24,682 nucleotides of DNA, from positions 1 through 24,682 of the forward strand of contig JAYGEH010000240.1 of assembly GCA_046582475.1 (NCBI GenBank), read 5' to 3'. The stretch comes from GCA-2687515 sp046582475. Its GTDB lineage: Bacteria; Pseudomonadota; Alphaproteobacteria; Rhodospirillales; UBA2165. Each line of letters opens with the position of its first letter. Positions within the stretch are counted from its first letter, which is position 1. Both the position numbers and the translations under genes were made by a program. The notes beneath the pieces were generated by a model, which was not told the DNA's origin, did not search any database, and was given only the letters and a program-made list of their open reading frames with translations. This document shows positions 1 to 8,241 of the stretch, in pieces.

Positions 1-29
1 CCGGCGGTTATGATTTCCCCTGGGATCAT
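1..29 (-). CDS. ureB: Urease beta subunit, N-terminal fragment (runs off window)
   Basis: Only the first nine codons are present. They read MIPGEIITA, the typical start of the urease beta subunit. The ATG lies 9 bp after the ureA stop codon. A strong GGAGGG Shine-Dalgarno sequence sits between the two genes and overlaps the end of ureA. In the family, UreB joins UreA and UreC in the nickel enzyme that hydrolyses urea to ammonia and carbamate. Order and spacing fit a ureD-ureA-ureB operon, and ureC is expected beyond the left edge. The call is short but supported by both sequence and context. Confidence 0.85.
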
Positions 30-38
30 GATTCCCTC

Positions 39-341
39 CTAGCGGATCGGTTCGTGGACGGTGACCAGCTTGGTGCCGTCCGGAAAAGTGGCTTCCACCT
101 GGATGTCGTGGATCATCTCGGGAATGCCGTCCATGACCTGAGCGCGCCCCAGAACCTCGGCCCCGGCCTGCATCAACTCGGCGACGCTGCGCCCGTCGCG
201 GGCCCCCTCGACCACGAAATCGCTGATCAGGGCGATGGCTTCGGGGTAGTTCAACTTGACCCCTCGGCCCAGGCGTTTTCTCGCCACTTCGGCGGCCATG
301 GCGACCAGCAGCTTGTCTTTTTCCCTTGGGGTCAAATTCAT
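39..341 (-). CDS. ureA: Urease gamma subunit
   Basis: The product is 100 residues, the normal size for a free-standing gamma subunit. It opens with MNLTPREKDKLL and contains the family stretches KLNYPEAIALISDF and VMDGIPEMIHDIQVEATFPDG, ending in VHEPIR. UreA is a structural subunit of cytoplasmic urease, which converts urea to ammonia and CO2. A strong AAGGAGG ribosome site precedes the ATG, which lies 12 bp after the ureD stop. ureB begins 9 bp downstream. The setting, behind a complete urea transporter, indicates assimilation of imported urea. Identification is very secure. Confidence 0.97.
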   Translation of the reverse strand: MNLTPREKDKLLVAMAAEVARKRLGRGVKLNYPEAIALISDFVVEGARDGRSVAELMQAGAEVLGRAQVMDGIPEMIHDIQVEATFPDGTKLVTVHEPIR

Positions 342-353
342 CGACGTGCCTCC

Positions 354-1226
354 TTATACATCCCAGAGCCGCGGCAGTTTCGCCGGATAGCCCATGATCC
401 GGGCGCGCAGTCCCGCCCAGTAATTTGCAAATGAATGGCGCAACGCTAGCGGGTTTTCGCCGATCCAGCGGGCCGTGAGCACGCCACTAACAAGGCTCGC
501 GCCGCCGATGACGCCATCCGCATTTTCGGCGAAATAGTCGCGCCCGTATTCCAGATTATCGGCCGCGTCCGGTCCCGCGTAGACCGCCGTCGCCATGGAT
601 GGGCTGCCGCCGAGCCCGGCCGGATGCTCGATATTTGCGCCAATGTCGCCGTCCAGGCCGAGGGCATCGGCCCACACCATGCGGCCGCCGATGGATACCT
701 GCCAGGCGTCGCGGACGAAGCCGCTATGCATGCGCTCGCCGCGTCCGATACGCCCGAACACCAAAATCTCGCCGGCCAGCAGGCGGGCCTCCGGGTGCAC
801 ATGAATATTGGTCTTGCGGTTCATGCGGGCGCCATCGAACAGGATGGTTTCCTGCGGCAAATATTCCAGCCAGGCGCCGTCATCGGCGTGCAGATTCACA
901 TCGATCACGCAATCTTCGCCGGCCGAGCGGTATACTTTCTCGGCGGCCTGGGCGATGGCCATGGCGGCGGCGCCCGCTTCGGCTTCGATGGTAATTCTCA
1001 GACGGTCGCCGCCCACCAGTCCGCCCGACGTGGTCACCAGGGCGGCTTGAGGTATGTCGCCGCTGGCGGGCGCCGGGAACAGGACGCGCAGCGGTTCGTG
1101 CTGGTAAAGGCGAGCGAGCCGGGTTTGGCCGCCCTTTTGGGCGAAACGGATTTCGGCGCGGCCATCGACCCTGGTCTTGTCTTCGCGGGCCGATTGCGCC
1201 TCAAACGGTGAGGTAGCGTCTAACAT
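354..1226 (-). CDS. ureD: Urease accessory protein UreD
   Basis: The product is 290 residues with UreD family features: AALVTTSGGLVGGDRL near the N-terminus, then AEKVYRS, LEYLPQETILFDGAR and a C-terminal segment ending in KLPRLWDV. UreD is the scaffold on which UreF and UreG assemble to load nickel and carbamate into apo-urease. The open frame extends further upstream, but that part is low-complexity antisense to urtE. I chose ATG at 1226 (MLDATSPFEAQ), preceded by GGTGGAAAG, which makes the gene overlap the 3' end of urtE by 26 bp. The overlap suggests co-translation with the transporter. Other accessory genes (ureE, F, G) are not in view. Confidence 0.94.
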   Translation of the reverse strand: MLDATSPFEAQSAREDKTRVDGRAEIRFAQKGGQTRLARLYQHEPLRVLFPAPASGDIPQAALVTTSGGLVGGDRLRITIEAEAGAAAMAIAQAAEKVYRSAGEDCVIDVNLHADDGAWLEYLPQETILFDGARMNRKTNIHVHPEARLLAGEILVFGRIGRGERMHSGFVRDAWQVSIGGRMVWADALGLDGDIGANIEHPAGLGGSPSMATAVYAGPDAADNLEYGRDYFAENADGVIGGASLVSGVLTARWIGENPLALRHSFANYWAGLRARIMGYPAKLPRLWDV

Positions 1227-1896
1227 CGCTTTCCACCATATCGGCGGCGTCGCCTTCCAAGACCACCTCGCCCCGTTCCATGACCGCGTAGGTGTCGGCA
1301 AGCCTGCGGGCAAAATCGAAATACTGCTCGACCAGCAGGATCGCCATGTCGCCGCGCTCGGTCAGCACCCGGATCACCCGTTCGATATCCTTGATGATCG
1401 ACGGCTGGATGCCTTCGGTGGGCTCGTCCAGGATCAAAAGCCTGGGCCGCGTCACCAGGGCGCGGGCGATGGCCAGTTGCTGCTGCTGGCCGCCGGAAAG
1501 ATCGCCGCCGCGCCGGGCCAGCATTTCCTTCAAGACCGGGAACAGATCGAATATTTCGTCCGGTACGTGACGCAAGCTACGCGGCAGCGCCGCATAGCCG
1601 GTTTGCAAATTCTCAAGCACCGTCAGCAGCGGGAATATTTCCCGCCCCTGGGGCACATAGGCGATGCCGCGCCCGGCCCGGTCATAGGGGGCGAAGCCCG
1701 ATATGTCTTCGTCTTCCCAAAGGATGCGCCCGGCGCGAATCGGCTGGTGGCCGGCGATGGCGCGCAACAGGCTGGTCTTGCCGACGCCGTTGCGCCCCAT
1801 GACGCAGCTTACCTTGCCGATCTCGGCCCCGATGGCGACCGATTTCAGCGCCTGGCTGGCGCCGTAATAAAGATCGATGTCTACTACTTGCAGCAT
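1201..1896 (-). CDS. urtE: Urea ABC transporter, ATP-binding subunit UrtE
   Basis: This 231-residue ABC ATPase is of the branched-chain amino acid/urea (LivF-like) type. The Walker A motif GRNGVGKT is at residues 34-41, the signature LSGGQ at 133-137 and Walker B with LLILDEP at about 153-159. The switch position carries LVEQ rather than His, as is usual in LivF/UrtE proteins. It pairs with UrtD to drive urea import through UrtB and UrtC. It begins 5 bp after the urtD stop and its end overlaps ureD. The family is certain. The assignment to urea rather than amino acids comes from UrtA similarity and the adjacent urease genes. Confidence 0.95.
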   Translation of the reverse strand: MLQVVDIDLYYGASQALKSVAIGAEIGKVSCVMGRNGVGKTSLLRAIAGHQPIRAGRILWEDEDISGFAPYDRAGRGIAYVPQGREIFPLLTVLENLQTGYAALPRSLRHVPDEIFDLFPVLKEMLARRGGDLSGGQQQQLAIARALVTRPRLLILDEPTEGIQPSIIKDIERVIRVLTERGDMAILLVEQYFDFARRLADTYAVMERGEVVLEGDAADMVESDVRRYLTV

Positions 1897-1901
1897 GCTT
1901 G

Positions 1902-2681
1902 TTAGCGCCCCAAATAAACCTCGATCACGGCCTCGTCGTTCTGCACTTTTTCGAGCGAGCCCTCGGCCAGCACCCGGCCTTCGTGGAGGACGGTAACACG
2001 GCTGTCGAGGGCGCGCACGAACTCCATATCGTGCTCCACAACGACCACCGAATGATCGCCGGCGATGCGTTTCAACAGGATCGCCGTCTGTTCGGTTTCG
2101 GCGTCGGTCATGCCGGCGGCGGGTTCATCGACCAAAAGCAAGTCGGGCTCTTGCATCAGCAGCATACCGATTTCCAGCCATTGCTTTTGGCCGTGCGACA
2201 GCGACCCGGCATCGGCGAAGCGGGCGTCTTCGAGGGTGATAATCTCCATCACTTCGTCGATTCGCTCGCTCTGCGCGCCCGAGAGTTTGAACAAAAGCGC
2301 CGCGAACACGTTGCGGCCGCCGGCCAGCGCCAGCTCCAGATTATCGAACACGGTGTGGCGCTCGAAGACGGTGGGTTTCTGGAACTTGCGGCCGATGCCC
2401 AGATTGGCGATGCGGGCTTCGTCCAGGCGCGTCAAGTCGGTGATGCCGTTGAACAAGACCCGGCCGCGGTCGGGCCGGGTCTTGCCGGTCACCACGTCCA
2501 TCATGGTCGTCTTGCCGGCGCCGTTGGGCCCGATGATGGCGCGCAACTCGCCGGCCAGTACATAGAGGCTGAGATTGTTGAGCGCCATGAAGCCGTCGAA
2601 ACTGACGGTGACGCCATCTAGGTAAAGGATGGTGTCCGGAGATTGTTCCGGCGATTGGACGGCGGCTTCGGTGGCGTTCAT
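1902..2681 (-). CDS. urtD: Urea ABC transporter, ATP-binding subunit UrtD
   Basis: This 259-residue ABC ATPase is of LivG type. Walker A GPNGAGKT is at 51-58, the signature LSHGQ at 161-165, Walker B LLLVDEP at 181-187 and the H-loop VEHD at 215-218. The ATG at 2681 overlaps the urtC stop in an ATGA junction. A longer open frame continuing upstream into urtC is an out-of-frame shadow. It forms the nucleotide-binding pair with UrtE. The N-terminal ~17 residues before the ABC fold are polar and probably disordered. Confidence is high because all ATPase motifs are intact and gene order is canonical. Confidence 0.95.
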   Translation of the reverse strand: MNATEAAVQSPEQSPDTILYLDGVTVSFDGFMALNNLSLYVLAGELRAIIGPNGAGKTTMMDVVTGKTRPDRGRVLFNGITDLTRLDEARIANLGIGRKFQKPTVFERHTVFDNLELALAGGRNVFAALLFKLSGAQSERIDEVMEIITLEDARFADAGSLSHGQKQWLEIGMLLMQEPDLLLVDEPAAGMTDAETEQTAILLKRIAGDHSVVVVEHDMEFVRALDSRVTVLHEGRVLAEGSLEKVQNDEAVIEVYLGR

Positions 2682-3871
2682 GGCGCGCCCCCCAGATTTT
2701 CGCGCACCCGGCCGATGAGCTTGGCGGCGGCGGCTTTTATGCCGGCCCCCACATTGAAGGCCGGCACCGTCCCGACGATGCCCTTGGGCAGGAATATGGT
2801 GGAAAGGATGAATAGGCCGCCGAGGGCGAACAGCCACAGTTCCGGCAGGGCGCCGGTGAAATAGGATTTGGCGTAATTGACCAGGACCGCGCCAAGGGCG
2901 GCGCCGTACAGGCTGCCGCGCCCACCGATGGCCACCCAGACGACGATCTCGATGGAATTGGCAGGCGTGAATTCGGACGGATTGATGATGCCCACCTGGG
3001 GCACGTACAGGGCGCCGGCGATACCGGCCAGCATCGCCGAAACCGTGAACACGAAGAGCTGGTAATATTCCACCCGGTAGCCGAAGAAGCGGGTGCGGCT
3101 CTCGGCGTCGCTGATGGCGACCAGCACTCGGCCGAGGCGCGACGAGACGATATAGCGGCAAAGGGCGTAGCCTAGCGCCAGGGCCACCGCCGAGGCGATA
3201 AACAGGCCAACCCTTGTGTTGTCGGTTTGCAGATTGAAGCCCAGCAAATCCTTGAAATCTGTGAGCCCGTTGTTGCCACCGAATCCCATATCGTTGCGGA
3301 AAAAGGCGAGCATCAGGGCGAAGGTCATGGCCTGAGTGATGATCGAAAGATAAACGCCTGTGACTCTTGAGCGGAAAGCCAGCCAGCCGAACAGGAAAGC
3401 GAGGGCGCCGGGCACCAGAAACATCATGATCGCGGCAAACCAGAAGTGATCGAAGCCGAACCAGAACCAGGGCAATTCCTTCCAGTTTAGGAACACCATG
3501 AAATCGGGCAGCAAGGCATTGCCGTAGACGCCGCGGGTGCCGATCTCGCGCATCATATGCATGCCCATGGCGTAGCCGCCGAGGGCGAAAAAGGCGCCAT
3601 GGCCGAGGCTGAGGATGCCGCAATAGCCCCAGATAAGATCGACGCTGAGGGCCAACAGCGCAAAGGTGAGGTACTTGCCGAACAATCCGACATAGAAGGT
3701 GGAAAGATGGAACGGCGCGCCCTCGGGAATCCAAAGGTTAAAGACCGGCACCACGATGACGCTGAGAAAAAGGACGGCGAGAAGCACTTTGCCGCCGGTG
3801 TCGGTCAGCAGGAAGGCAAAGCCGGAGCGGTTTTCCGGGGCCGGCATATTTCTTGGCATGTTGGACGCCAT
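2678..3871 (-). CDS. urtC: Urea ABC transporter, permease subunit UrtC
   Basis: The product is a 397-residue, strongly hydrophobic permease of the LivM type. Typical landmarks are DLIWGYCGILSLGHGAFFALGGYAMGMHM in the first third and VAIGGRGSLYGAALGAVLVNY in the last third, the latter being the conserved loop that contacts the ATPases. UrtC and UrtB together form the urea channel in the inner membrane. It starts 3 bp after the urtB stop and overlaps urtD by four bases. ATG at 3871 is used. A second Met five residues in is an alternative. Length and motifs are normal for the family. Confidence 0.94.
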   Translation of the reverse strand: MASNMPRNMPAPENRSGFAFLLTDTGGKVLLAVLFLSVIVVPVFNLWIPEGAPFHLSTFYVGLFGKYLTFALLALSVDLIWGYCGILSLGHGAFFALGGYAMGMHMMREIGTRGVYGNALLPDFMVFLNWKELPWFWFGFDHFWFAAIMMFLVPGALAFLFGWLAFRSRVTGVYLSIITQAMTFALMLAFFRNDMGFGGNNGLTDFKDLLGFNLQTDNTRVGLFIASAVALALGYALCRYIVSSRLGRVLVAISDAESRTRFFGYRVEYYQLFVFTVSAMLAGIAGALYVPQVGIINPSEFTPANSIEIVVWVAIGGRGSLYGAALGAVLVNYAKSYFTGALPELWLFALGGLFILSTIFLPKGIVGTVPAFNVGAGIKAAAAKLIGRVRENLGGAP

Positions 3872-3874
3872 GGC

Positions 3875-5554
3875 CTAATTCTCCACGGCGCGGCCCTTGA
3901 GCGCGAATAGGCCGCGCGGGCGCTTTTGGATAAACAGGATGATCGCCACCAGCACCAGGATCTTGGCGAGAACGGTGCCGGTGAACGGTTCCATGAACTT
4001 GTTGACGATGCCGAGGGTAAAGGCGCCCACCAGGGTGCCCCAGAGATTGCCGACGCCTCCGAACACCACCACCATGAAGCTATCGATGATGTAGTTCTGG
4101 CCCAGATTGGGGCTGACATTGTCGATCTGGCTGATGGCGACGCCCGCCATGCCGGCGATTCCGGAGCCGAGGCCGAAGGTGAGGGCGTCGACAAGGCCGG
4201 TACGGATGCCCATGGACGACGCCATCGCCCGGTTCTGGGTGACGGCGCGCATTTGCAATCCGAACGCGGTTTTCTTGAGCAGGATCAGCAGCGATAACAG
4301 TACCATCAGGGAAAAGGCGATGATCCACAGGCGGTTGTAGGTCAGCACCAGCCCGCCGGTCACTTCAACGGCGCCGCTCATCCACGACGGATTGCCGACC
4401 TCTTGGTTGGTGGGCCCGAAGATGGTGCGCATCAATTGCTGCAGGATCAGGCTCAGGCCCCAGGTGGCCAGCAGCGTTTCCAGGGGCCGCCCGTAAAGAT
4501 AGCGGATGACGCCGCGCTCGATGGCGACACCGAAGGCACCGGCCACCAGGAACGCCGCCGGGATCGCGACCAGGATGGAAAAATCGAACGCGCCCGGAAA
4601 ATAATTGCGGAACACTTCCTGCACCATGAATGTCGTATAGGCACCGATCATCACCAGCTCGCCATGGGCCATGTTGATGACCCCCATGACACCGAAGGTG
4701 ATGGCCAGGCCAACGGCGGCCAGCAGCAATACCGAGCCGAGGCTGATGCCTTGGAAGACGTTGCCGACGCCGTTCCAGAATGCCAGCCGGCTTTCGATGT
4801 CGACCAGCGCCTTGGCGGCGGCGGCGCGCACCGCGTCCGATGTCTTGGAATTGGCGATGGCGCCCAACAGCGAGCGTACTTCCGGCACCGCGAACGCGGA
4901 CAGGGTGGCGATGGCCGCTAGGCGCTCGGCCTCGATTTTGGATTTATCCAGGGCGACGGCGGCGCGCGCCATGATCAGCCGCTCTTTTACATTGTCCTCG
5001 GTTTCCCGGGCGATGGCCTGCTCCAGGACCGGAAGTGCAGAGAGGGCGCGGGATTTGAACACCGCGTCCGCCGCCGCCCGGCGTTTGGCCGGGTCTTTGC
5101 TGAGCAGGGTCAGACCGCCAAGCACGCCGCGCAAGAGTTTGCGGAGGCGGTTGTTGATGCGGATTTTCCTGATTTTGGATTTCTTGGTCTGGCCGATTTC
5201 CTTATTGGTCAGCGGATCGGTCAGCACATAGACGGCGCCGCTTTTCTTTGCGATCAGAACTTTTTTGTCGGCTTTGCGAAAATAAAGATTGCCGCCGAGG
5301 AAAGCGGTCAAAACGTCGGCGGCACGCTCATCGCCGGTCGCCGCAATCACGTCAATTGCGGCGATTTTGCCCTTGGTTTTGGCCTTGGCCAGGGATGCCA
5401 GGGCCTCTTCAAACTCGCCCGCCTGGGCCGGGCCGCTTAGCCCAAGGCTAGCCGGCAGGGAGCCCACCAAGATTGCCAGGGCCAGGAAGACGGAATTCAA
5501 CCTTGGCGCAAATCCTGGCGCAAATATTGATTTTAAATTGTTCAACGCTGCCAC
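3875..5554 (-). CDS. urtB: Urea ABC transporter, permease subunit UrtB with N-terminal extracytoplasmic domain
   Basis: This 559-residue protein has two parts. The first ~45 residues hold a hydrophobic signal-like segment ending in AQA. Residues ~46-255 are soluble and rich in Ala, Lys and Leu helices, resembling HEAT-like repeats. The rest is a LivH-type permease with LAITFGVMGVINMAHGELVMIGAY and VVVFGGVGNLWGT. This two-part layout is known for proteobacterial UrtB. The start is uncertain. The longest frame begins with GTG at 5554, without a good Shine-Dalgarno sequence, and TTG codons before the hydrophobic segment are alternatives. A 15-bp hairpin separates it from urtA. It forms the urea pore with UrtC. 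Confidence 0.93.
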   Translation of the reverse strand: MAALNNLKSIFAPGFAPRLNSVFLALAILVGSLPASLGLSGPAQAGEFEEALASLAKAKTKGKIAAIDVIAATGDERAADVLTAFLGGNLYFRKADKKVLIAKKSGAVYVLTDPLTNKEIGQTKKSKIRKIRINNRLRKLLRGVLGGLTLLSKDPAKRRAAADAVFKSRALSALPVLEQAIARETEDNVKERLIMARAAVALDKSKIEAERLAAIATLSAFAVPEVRSLLGAIANSKTSDAVRAAAAKALVDIESRLAFWNGVGNVFQGISLGSVLLLAAVGLAITFGVMGVINMAHGELVMIGAYTTFMVQEVFRNYFPGAFDFSILVAIPAAFLVAGAFGVAIERGVIRYLYGRPLETLLATWGLSLILQQLMRTIFGPTNQEVGNPSWMSGAVEVTGGLVLTYNRLWIIAFSLMVLLSLLILLKKTAFGLQMRAVTQNRAMASSMGIRTGLVDALTFGLGSGIAGMAGVAISQIDNVSPNLGQNYIIDSFMVVVFGGVGNLWGTLVGAFTLGIVNKFMEPFTGTVLAKILVLVAIILFIQKRPRGLFALKGRAVEN

Positions 5555-5573
5555 GCATTTTGTCTTAAGTGTT

Positions 5574-5608
5574 GACCCGCCGGAACACGAGCGGTGTTCC
5601 GGCGGGTC
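5574..5608 (-). promoter_or_regulatory. Perfect 15-bp inverted repeat between urtA and urtB
   Basis: GACCCGCCGGAACAC at 5574-5588 is followed by a 5-base loop and its exact complement at 5594-5608. The stem is very GC-rich. On the transcribed (minus) strand no T-run follows, so it is not a classical intrinsic terminator. In ABC transporter operons, such hairpins after the binding-protein gene often protect the upstream mRNA end or cause partial termination. That would give more UrtA than membrane subunits. This role is inferred. Confidence 0.7.
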
Positions 5609-5653
5609 ATTTAGGAGGTCGATAATTCACGGTATTTAAGGTCTAGCCAAGTC

Positions 5654-6934
5654 CTAGTTCATGTACTTCGGCTTCTTGCAGTTGCCGCAGACCCAGGGAT
5701 AGGTCCAGTCGGCGGTGAGCTTGGCGCTTTCCGGAATGAAATTGCTCCAGGCATCGCCTTTGACCAGGCCGTCGGTCTTCCAGACGGTTTCGAACTGGCC
5801 ATCGGCCTGCACTTCACCGATCAGCACCGGCTTGGAAAGATGGTGGTTGGTGTTCATCACCGCGACACCGCCGGACAGGTTCTTGAACTTCTGGCCATAC
5901 ATGGCCTGGCGCACGGCGTCGACGGAAGTGGTGCCCGCCTGCTTGGCCGCCTGCACCCACATGTTGAAACCGATATAGTGGGCTTCCATGGGATCGTTAG
6001 TGACCCGCTTTTTGTCTTTGATGAAAGCGTGCCAGGTCTTGATGAAGGCGGTATTTTCCGGCGTTTCGACGCTCATGAAGTAGTTCCACGCGGCCAGGTG
6101 ACCGACCAAGGGCTTGGTGTCGAGGCCGGCCAGCTCTTCCTCGCCGACGGAAAAGGCGATGACCGGAATGTCCTCGGCCTTGATGCCCTGGTTGGCCAGT
6201 TCTTTATAGAACGGCACGTTGGCGTCGCCGTTGATGGTGGAAACCACCGCCGTCTTTTTGCCGGCCGAGGCGAATTTCTTCACCGAGGCGACGATGGTCT
6301 GCCAATCGGAATGGCCGAACGGGGTGTAGTTTTCCATGATGTCCGCATCCTTGACGCCCTTGGCGTGCAGGAAGGCGCGCAGGATCTTGTTGGTGGTGCG
6401 GGGATAGACATAGTCGGTGCCCAGAAGCACCCAGCGCTTGGCTTCGCCGCCATCCTCGCTCATCAGATATTCGACCGCGGGAATGGCCTGCTGGTTGGGC
6501 ACGGCGCCGGTGTAGAAGACGTTGCGGGAACTTTCCTCGCCTTCATACTGGACCGGGTAGAACAAAAGCCCGTTCAATTCCTCGACCACCGGAAGGACGG
6601 ATTTGCGGCTGACCGAGGTCCAGTTGCCGAACACCACATCGACTTTGTGGATCGACAGAAGTTCGCGCATTTTTTCAGCGAACAGCGGCCAGTTGGAGGC
6701 GGGGTCGACGACCACCGGTTCCAGCTTCTTGCCCAACAGGCCGCCCTTTTTGTTCTGGGTATCGATGAGCATGAGCATGGTGTCCTTCAGTGTGGTTTCA
6801 CTGATGGCCATGGTGCCGGACAGGGAATGCAGGATGCCGACTTTGATGGTTTCGGCGGCCTGGACGGTGCCGGCAACCATCGTCCCCAGTGCGATGGCGC
6901 TTGCCCCGGCGAGTATGCGAAATTTGGTAAACAT
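5654..6934 (-). CDS. urtA: Urea ABC transporter, substrate-binding protein UrtA
   Basis: The product is 426 residues starting at ATG 6934, with GGAG six bases upstream. The longer frame upstream crosses the promoter and is rejected. Residues 1-27 form a signal peptide (FRILAGASAIALGTMV, cleavage after VQA). The mature protein is a type I periplasmic binding protein: ETIKVGILHSLSGTMAISE at its start, then NWPLFAEKMRELL, LLFYPVQYEGEESSRNVFYTGA and DPMEAHYIGFNMW. The C-terminal YPWVCGNCKKPKY is characteristic of UrtA/FmdD proteins. It captures urea (or short amides) in the periplasm for UrtBCDE. It is the first gene of the operon, behind a sigma-54 promoter. Confidence 0.96.
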   Translation of the reverse strand: MFTKFRILAGASAIALGTMVAGTVQAAETIKVGILHSLSGTMAISETTLKDTMLMLIDTQNKKGGLLGKKLEPVVVDPASNWPLFAEKMRELLSIHKVDVVFGNWTSVSRKSVLPVVEELNGLLFYPVQYEGEESSRNVFYTGAVPNQQAIPAVEYLMSEDGGEAKRWVLLGTDYVYPRTTNKILRAFLHAKGVKDADIMENYTPFGHSDWQTIVASVKKFASAGKKTAVVSTINGDANVPFYKELANQGIKAEDIPVIAFSVGEEELAGLDTKPLVGHLAAWNYFMSVETPENTAFIKTWHAFIKDKKRVTNDPMEAHYIGFNMWVQAAKQAGTTSVDAVRQAMYGQKFKNLSGGVAVMNTNHHLSKPVLIGEVQADGQFETVWKTDGLVKGDAWSNFIPESAKLTADWTYPWVCGNCKKPKYMN

Positions 6935-6976
6935 GAGATTCTCCACGAAAAGGTTGTTGTCGCTGCACCCTCTTAA

Positions 6977-6994
6977 TGGCAAGCGGCGTGCCAA
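6977..6994 (-). promoter_or_regulatory. Sigma-54 (RpoN) promoter for the urt-ure operon
   Basis: On the minus strand the sequence is TTGGCACGCCGCTTGCCA. It matches the -24/-12 consensus TGGCACG-N4-TTGC exactly at the invariant positions, with the GG and GC dinucleotides ten bases apart. Transcription would start near 6967, giving a ~30-base leader before the urtA ATG at 6934. Sigma-54 promoters need an activator such as NtrC, which fits nitrogen-starvation induction of urea uptake and urease. No clear NtrC palindrome was found in the AT-rich DNA upstream. Confidence 0.85.
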
Positions 6995-7112
6995 GTCCAT
7001 GGCTTGACGATGCGGTAATATTTCGTCTTTTTGAATCAAGAAGTTATGCGAAATTTTGCCTATTATCGTGGCAGCATCTTAGGATCGGCCGGCGACAATT
7101 TTTGGTTAAATA

Positions 7113-7134
7113 TTATGCAAATTAAATTTATGCA
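7113..7134. repeat. Paired TTATGCA direct repeats upstream of urtA
   Basis: TTATGCA occurs at 7113-7119 and again at 7128-7134, 15 bases apart from start to start. A close copy, TTATGCG, is at 7044-7050. They lie in unusually AT-rich DNA 120-150 bp upstream of the sigma-54 promoter, where an activator or IHF could bind. They do not match the NtrC consensus well. Their function is unknown. Confidence 0.3.
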
Positions 7135-7185
7135 CATTATTTAATCATAAATAGCCGGGCACATGGCCACCCGTATGCGGCCCGA

Positions 7186-8099
7186 TTATTCCAGAAACTT
7201 CCCGGTCTCCAGCCAATGGGCGCATTCGGGGCCGACTTCTTTGATGGCCCGCGCTTCTTAGGCGGCGATGTGTCGTCGGCGGTCAGGGTATCCCGCTAGC
7301 GGTCGTTGGTGCCCTCGTTGACGAACGACTTGGCGCCGCCCTCGAACAGGATACCGCCTAGCGGCGTGCTCAGCGTGGCATTGTTTTTCATGTAGTTGAA
7401 GGTGCATTGGTGGACCATCTTCTCCCATTTGCTCTCGTCCACCGGAATTTCCAAAAAATCGCCGATCTTGCGCATCTGGCCTTCCATATCGTCGACCAGG
7501 TTCTGAAAATGCAGGAAATAGACATTGGGCAAATCGCGCGCCGGCCACCAGGTACGGATGTTTTCCCAAAATGGCCAGAACGGGGCGCCGTCGCCGTTGA
7601 ACCAGTCGAGGTAATACTCGCGGATATCATCGGTGCGCGGCCTGGGCAGGCGGGGGCCGACTTCGGGCAGGGCGTTGAGGCTTTCATAGGCCAGATCGTT
7701 GAGGGCGAAATGATGGTTATACTGGCTCCAGGCGCAGTCGCGGCCATCACGGGCGATGTAGATATATTTGACCTTGGGCTCGAAGCGCAGCGCATCCAGT
7801 GGAAGGTGGGTTTTTAAAAAGCGGCGATGGGTCTGGGCCTCGACGCCGGGCAATTTTTCCGGCAATGGCGGCAGCCGGAAATCCAGCCACGGCGACATGT
7901 CACCGATCGGCAGGCCCTCGGTTTCGCCCTCGAAAATAAATTGGGCGATAATTTGTTGGACCCAAGTGGTGCCGGCCTTCTGCCAGGTGCCGATGATGAC
8001 GTCGTCGTCGCGGAAGACGAAATCGTTCCAAAAGGTGGAATCCATCGCCCAGTTTAGAATCTCCCGGGTTTTCTTAGGCCATCGGATATCAGCTTGCAT
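7186..8099 (-). pseudogene. Sulfotransferase with a decayed C-terminus
   Basis: From ATG 8099 (GGGAGAAAAG upstream) the frame encodes 267 residues of a PAPS-dependent sulfotransferase. It has the 5'-phosphosulfate loop TWQKAGTTW (38-46), a likely catalytic His in LKTHLP (H98) and the 3'-phosphate motif IARDGRDCAWS (115-125). It stops at an amber codon (7296-7298) inside the conserved C-terminal PAPS motif: NEGTNDR is followed by TAG where Trp is expected. Family-like sequence then continues: RDTLTADD, a 2-bp insertion at 7270-7271, IAA, an ochre at 7258-7260 replacing a likely Tyr, and EVGPECAHWLETGKFLE ending at 7186. At least three lesions sit in the last ~37 codons. The truncated protein may be made but lacks part of the cofactor site. 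Confidence 0.85.
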
Positions 8100-8241
8100 C
8101 AACTTTTCTCCCGGAACAACGGCGTTTATTTTATAGGAACAAATAATGCGCAAGTGTGGCAACAATTTCAAAACTAAATATAGCCCGGCGAAGTTCGGCG
8201 CCTCAGTTTTCGTGAGTGGGTTATGGAATTTTACGCAATAG

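Noticed and set aside
1902..3734. A 610-codon minus-strand frame joining the urtC region to urtD
   Set aside because: Its first ~350 codons are out of frame with the clear UrtC permease and are Arg/Pro/His-rich. Only the part from 2681 is a real protein (UrtD).
5840..6976. Long plus-strand frame opposite urtA
   Set aside because: It is antisense to a certain gene, crosses no family motif, and reflects strong GC codon bias of the opposite strand.
7296..7298. Recoding or read-through of the amber codon in the sulfotransferase
   Set aside because: A 2-bp insertion and a second in-frame-of-origin stop follow within 40 bases, so read-through would not restore the protein.
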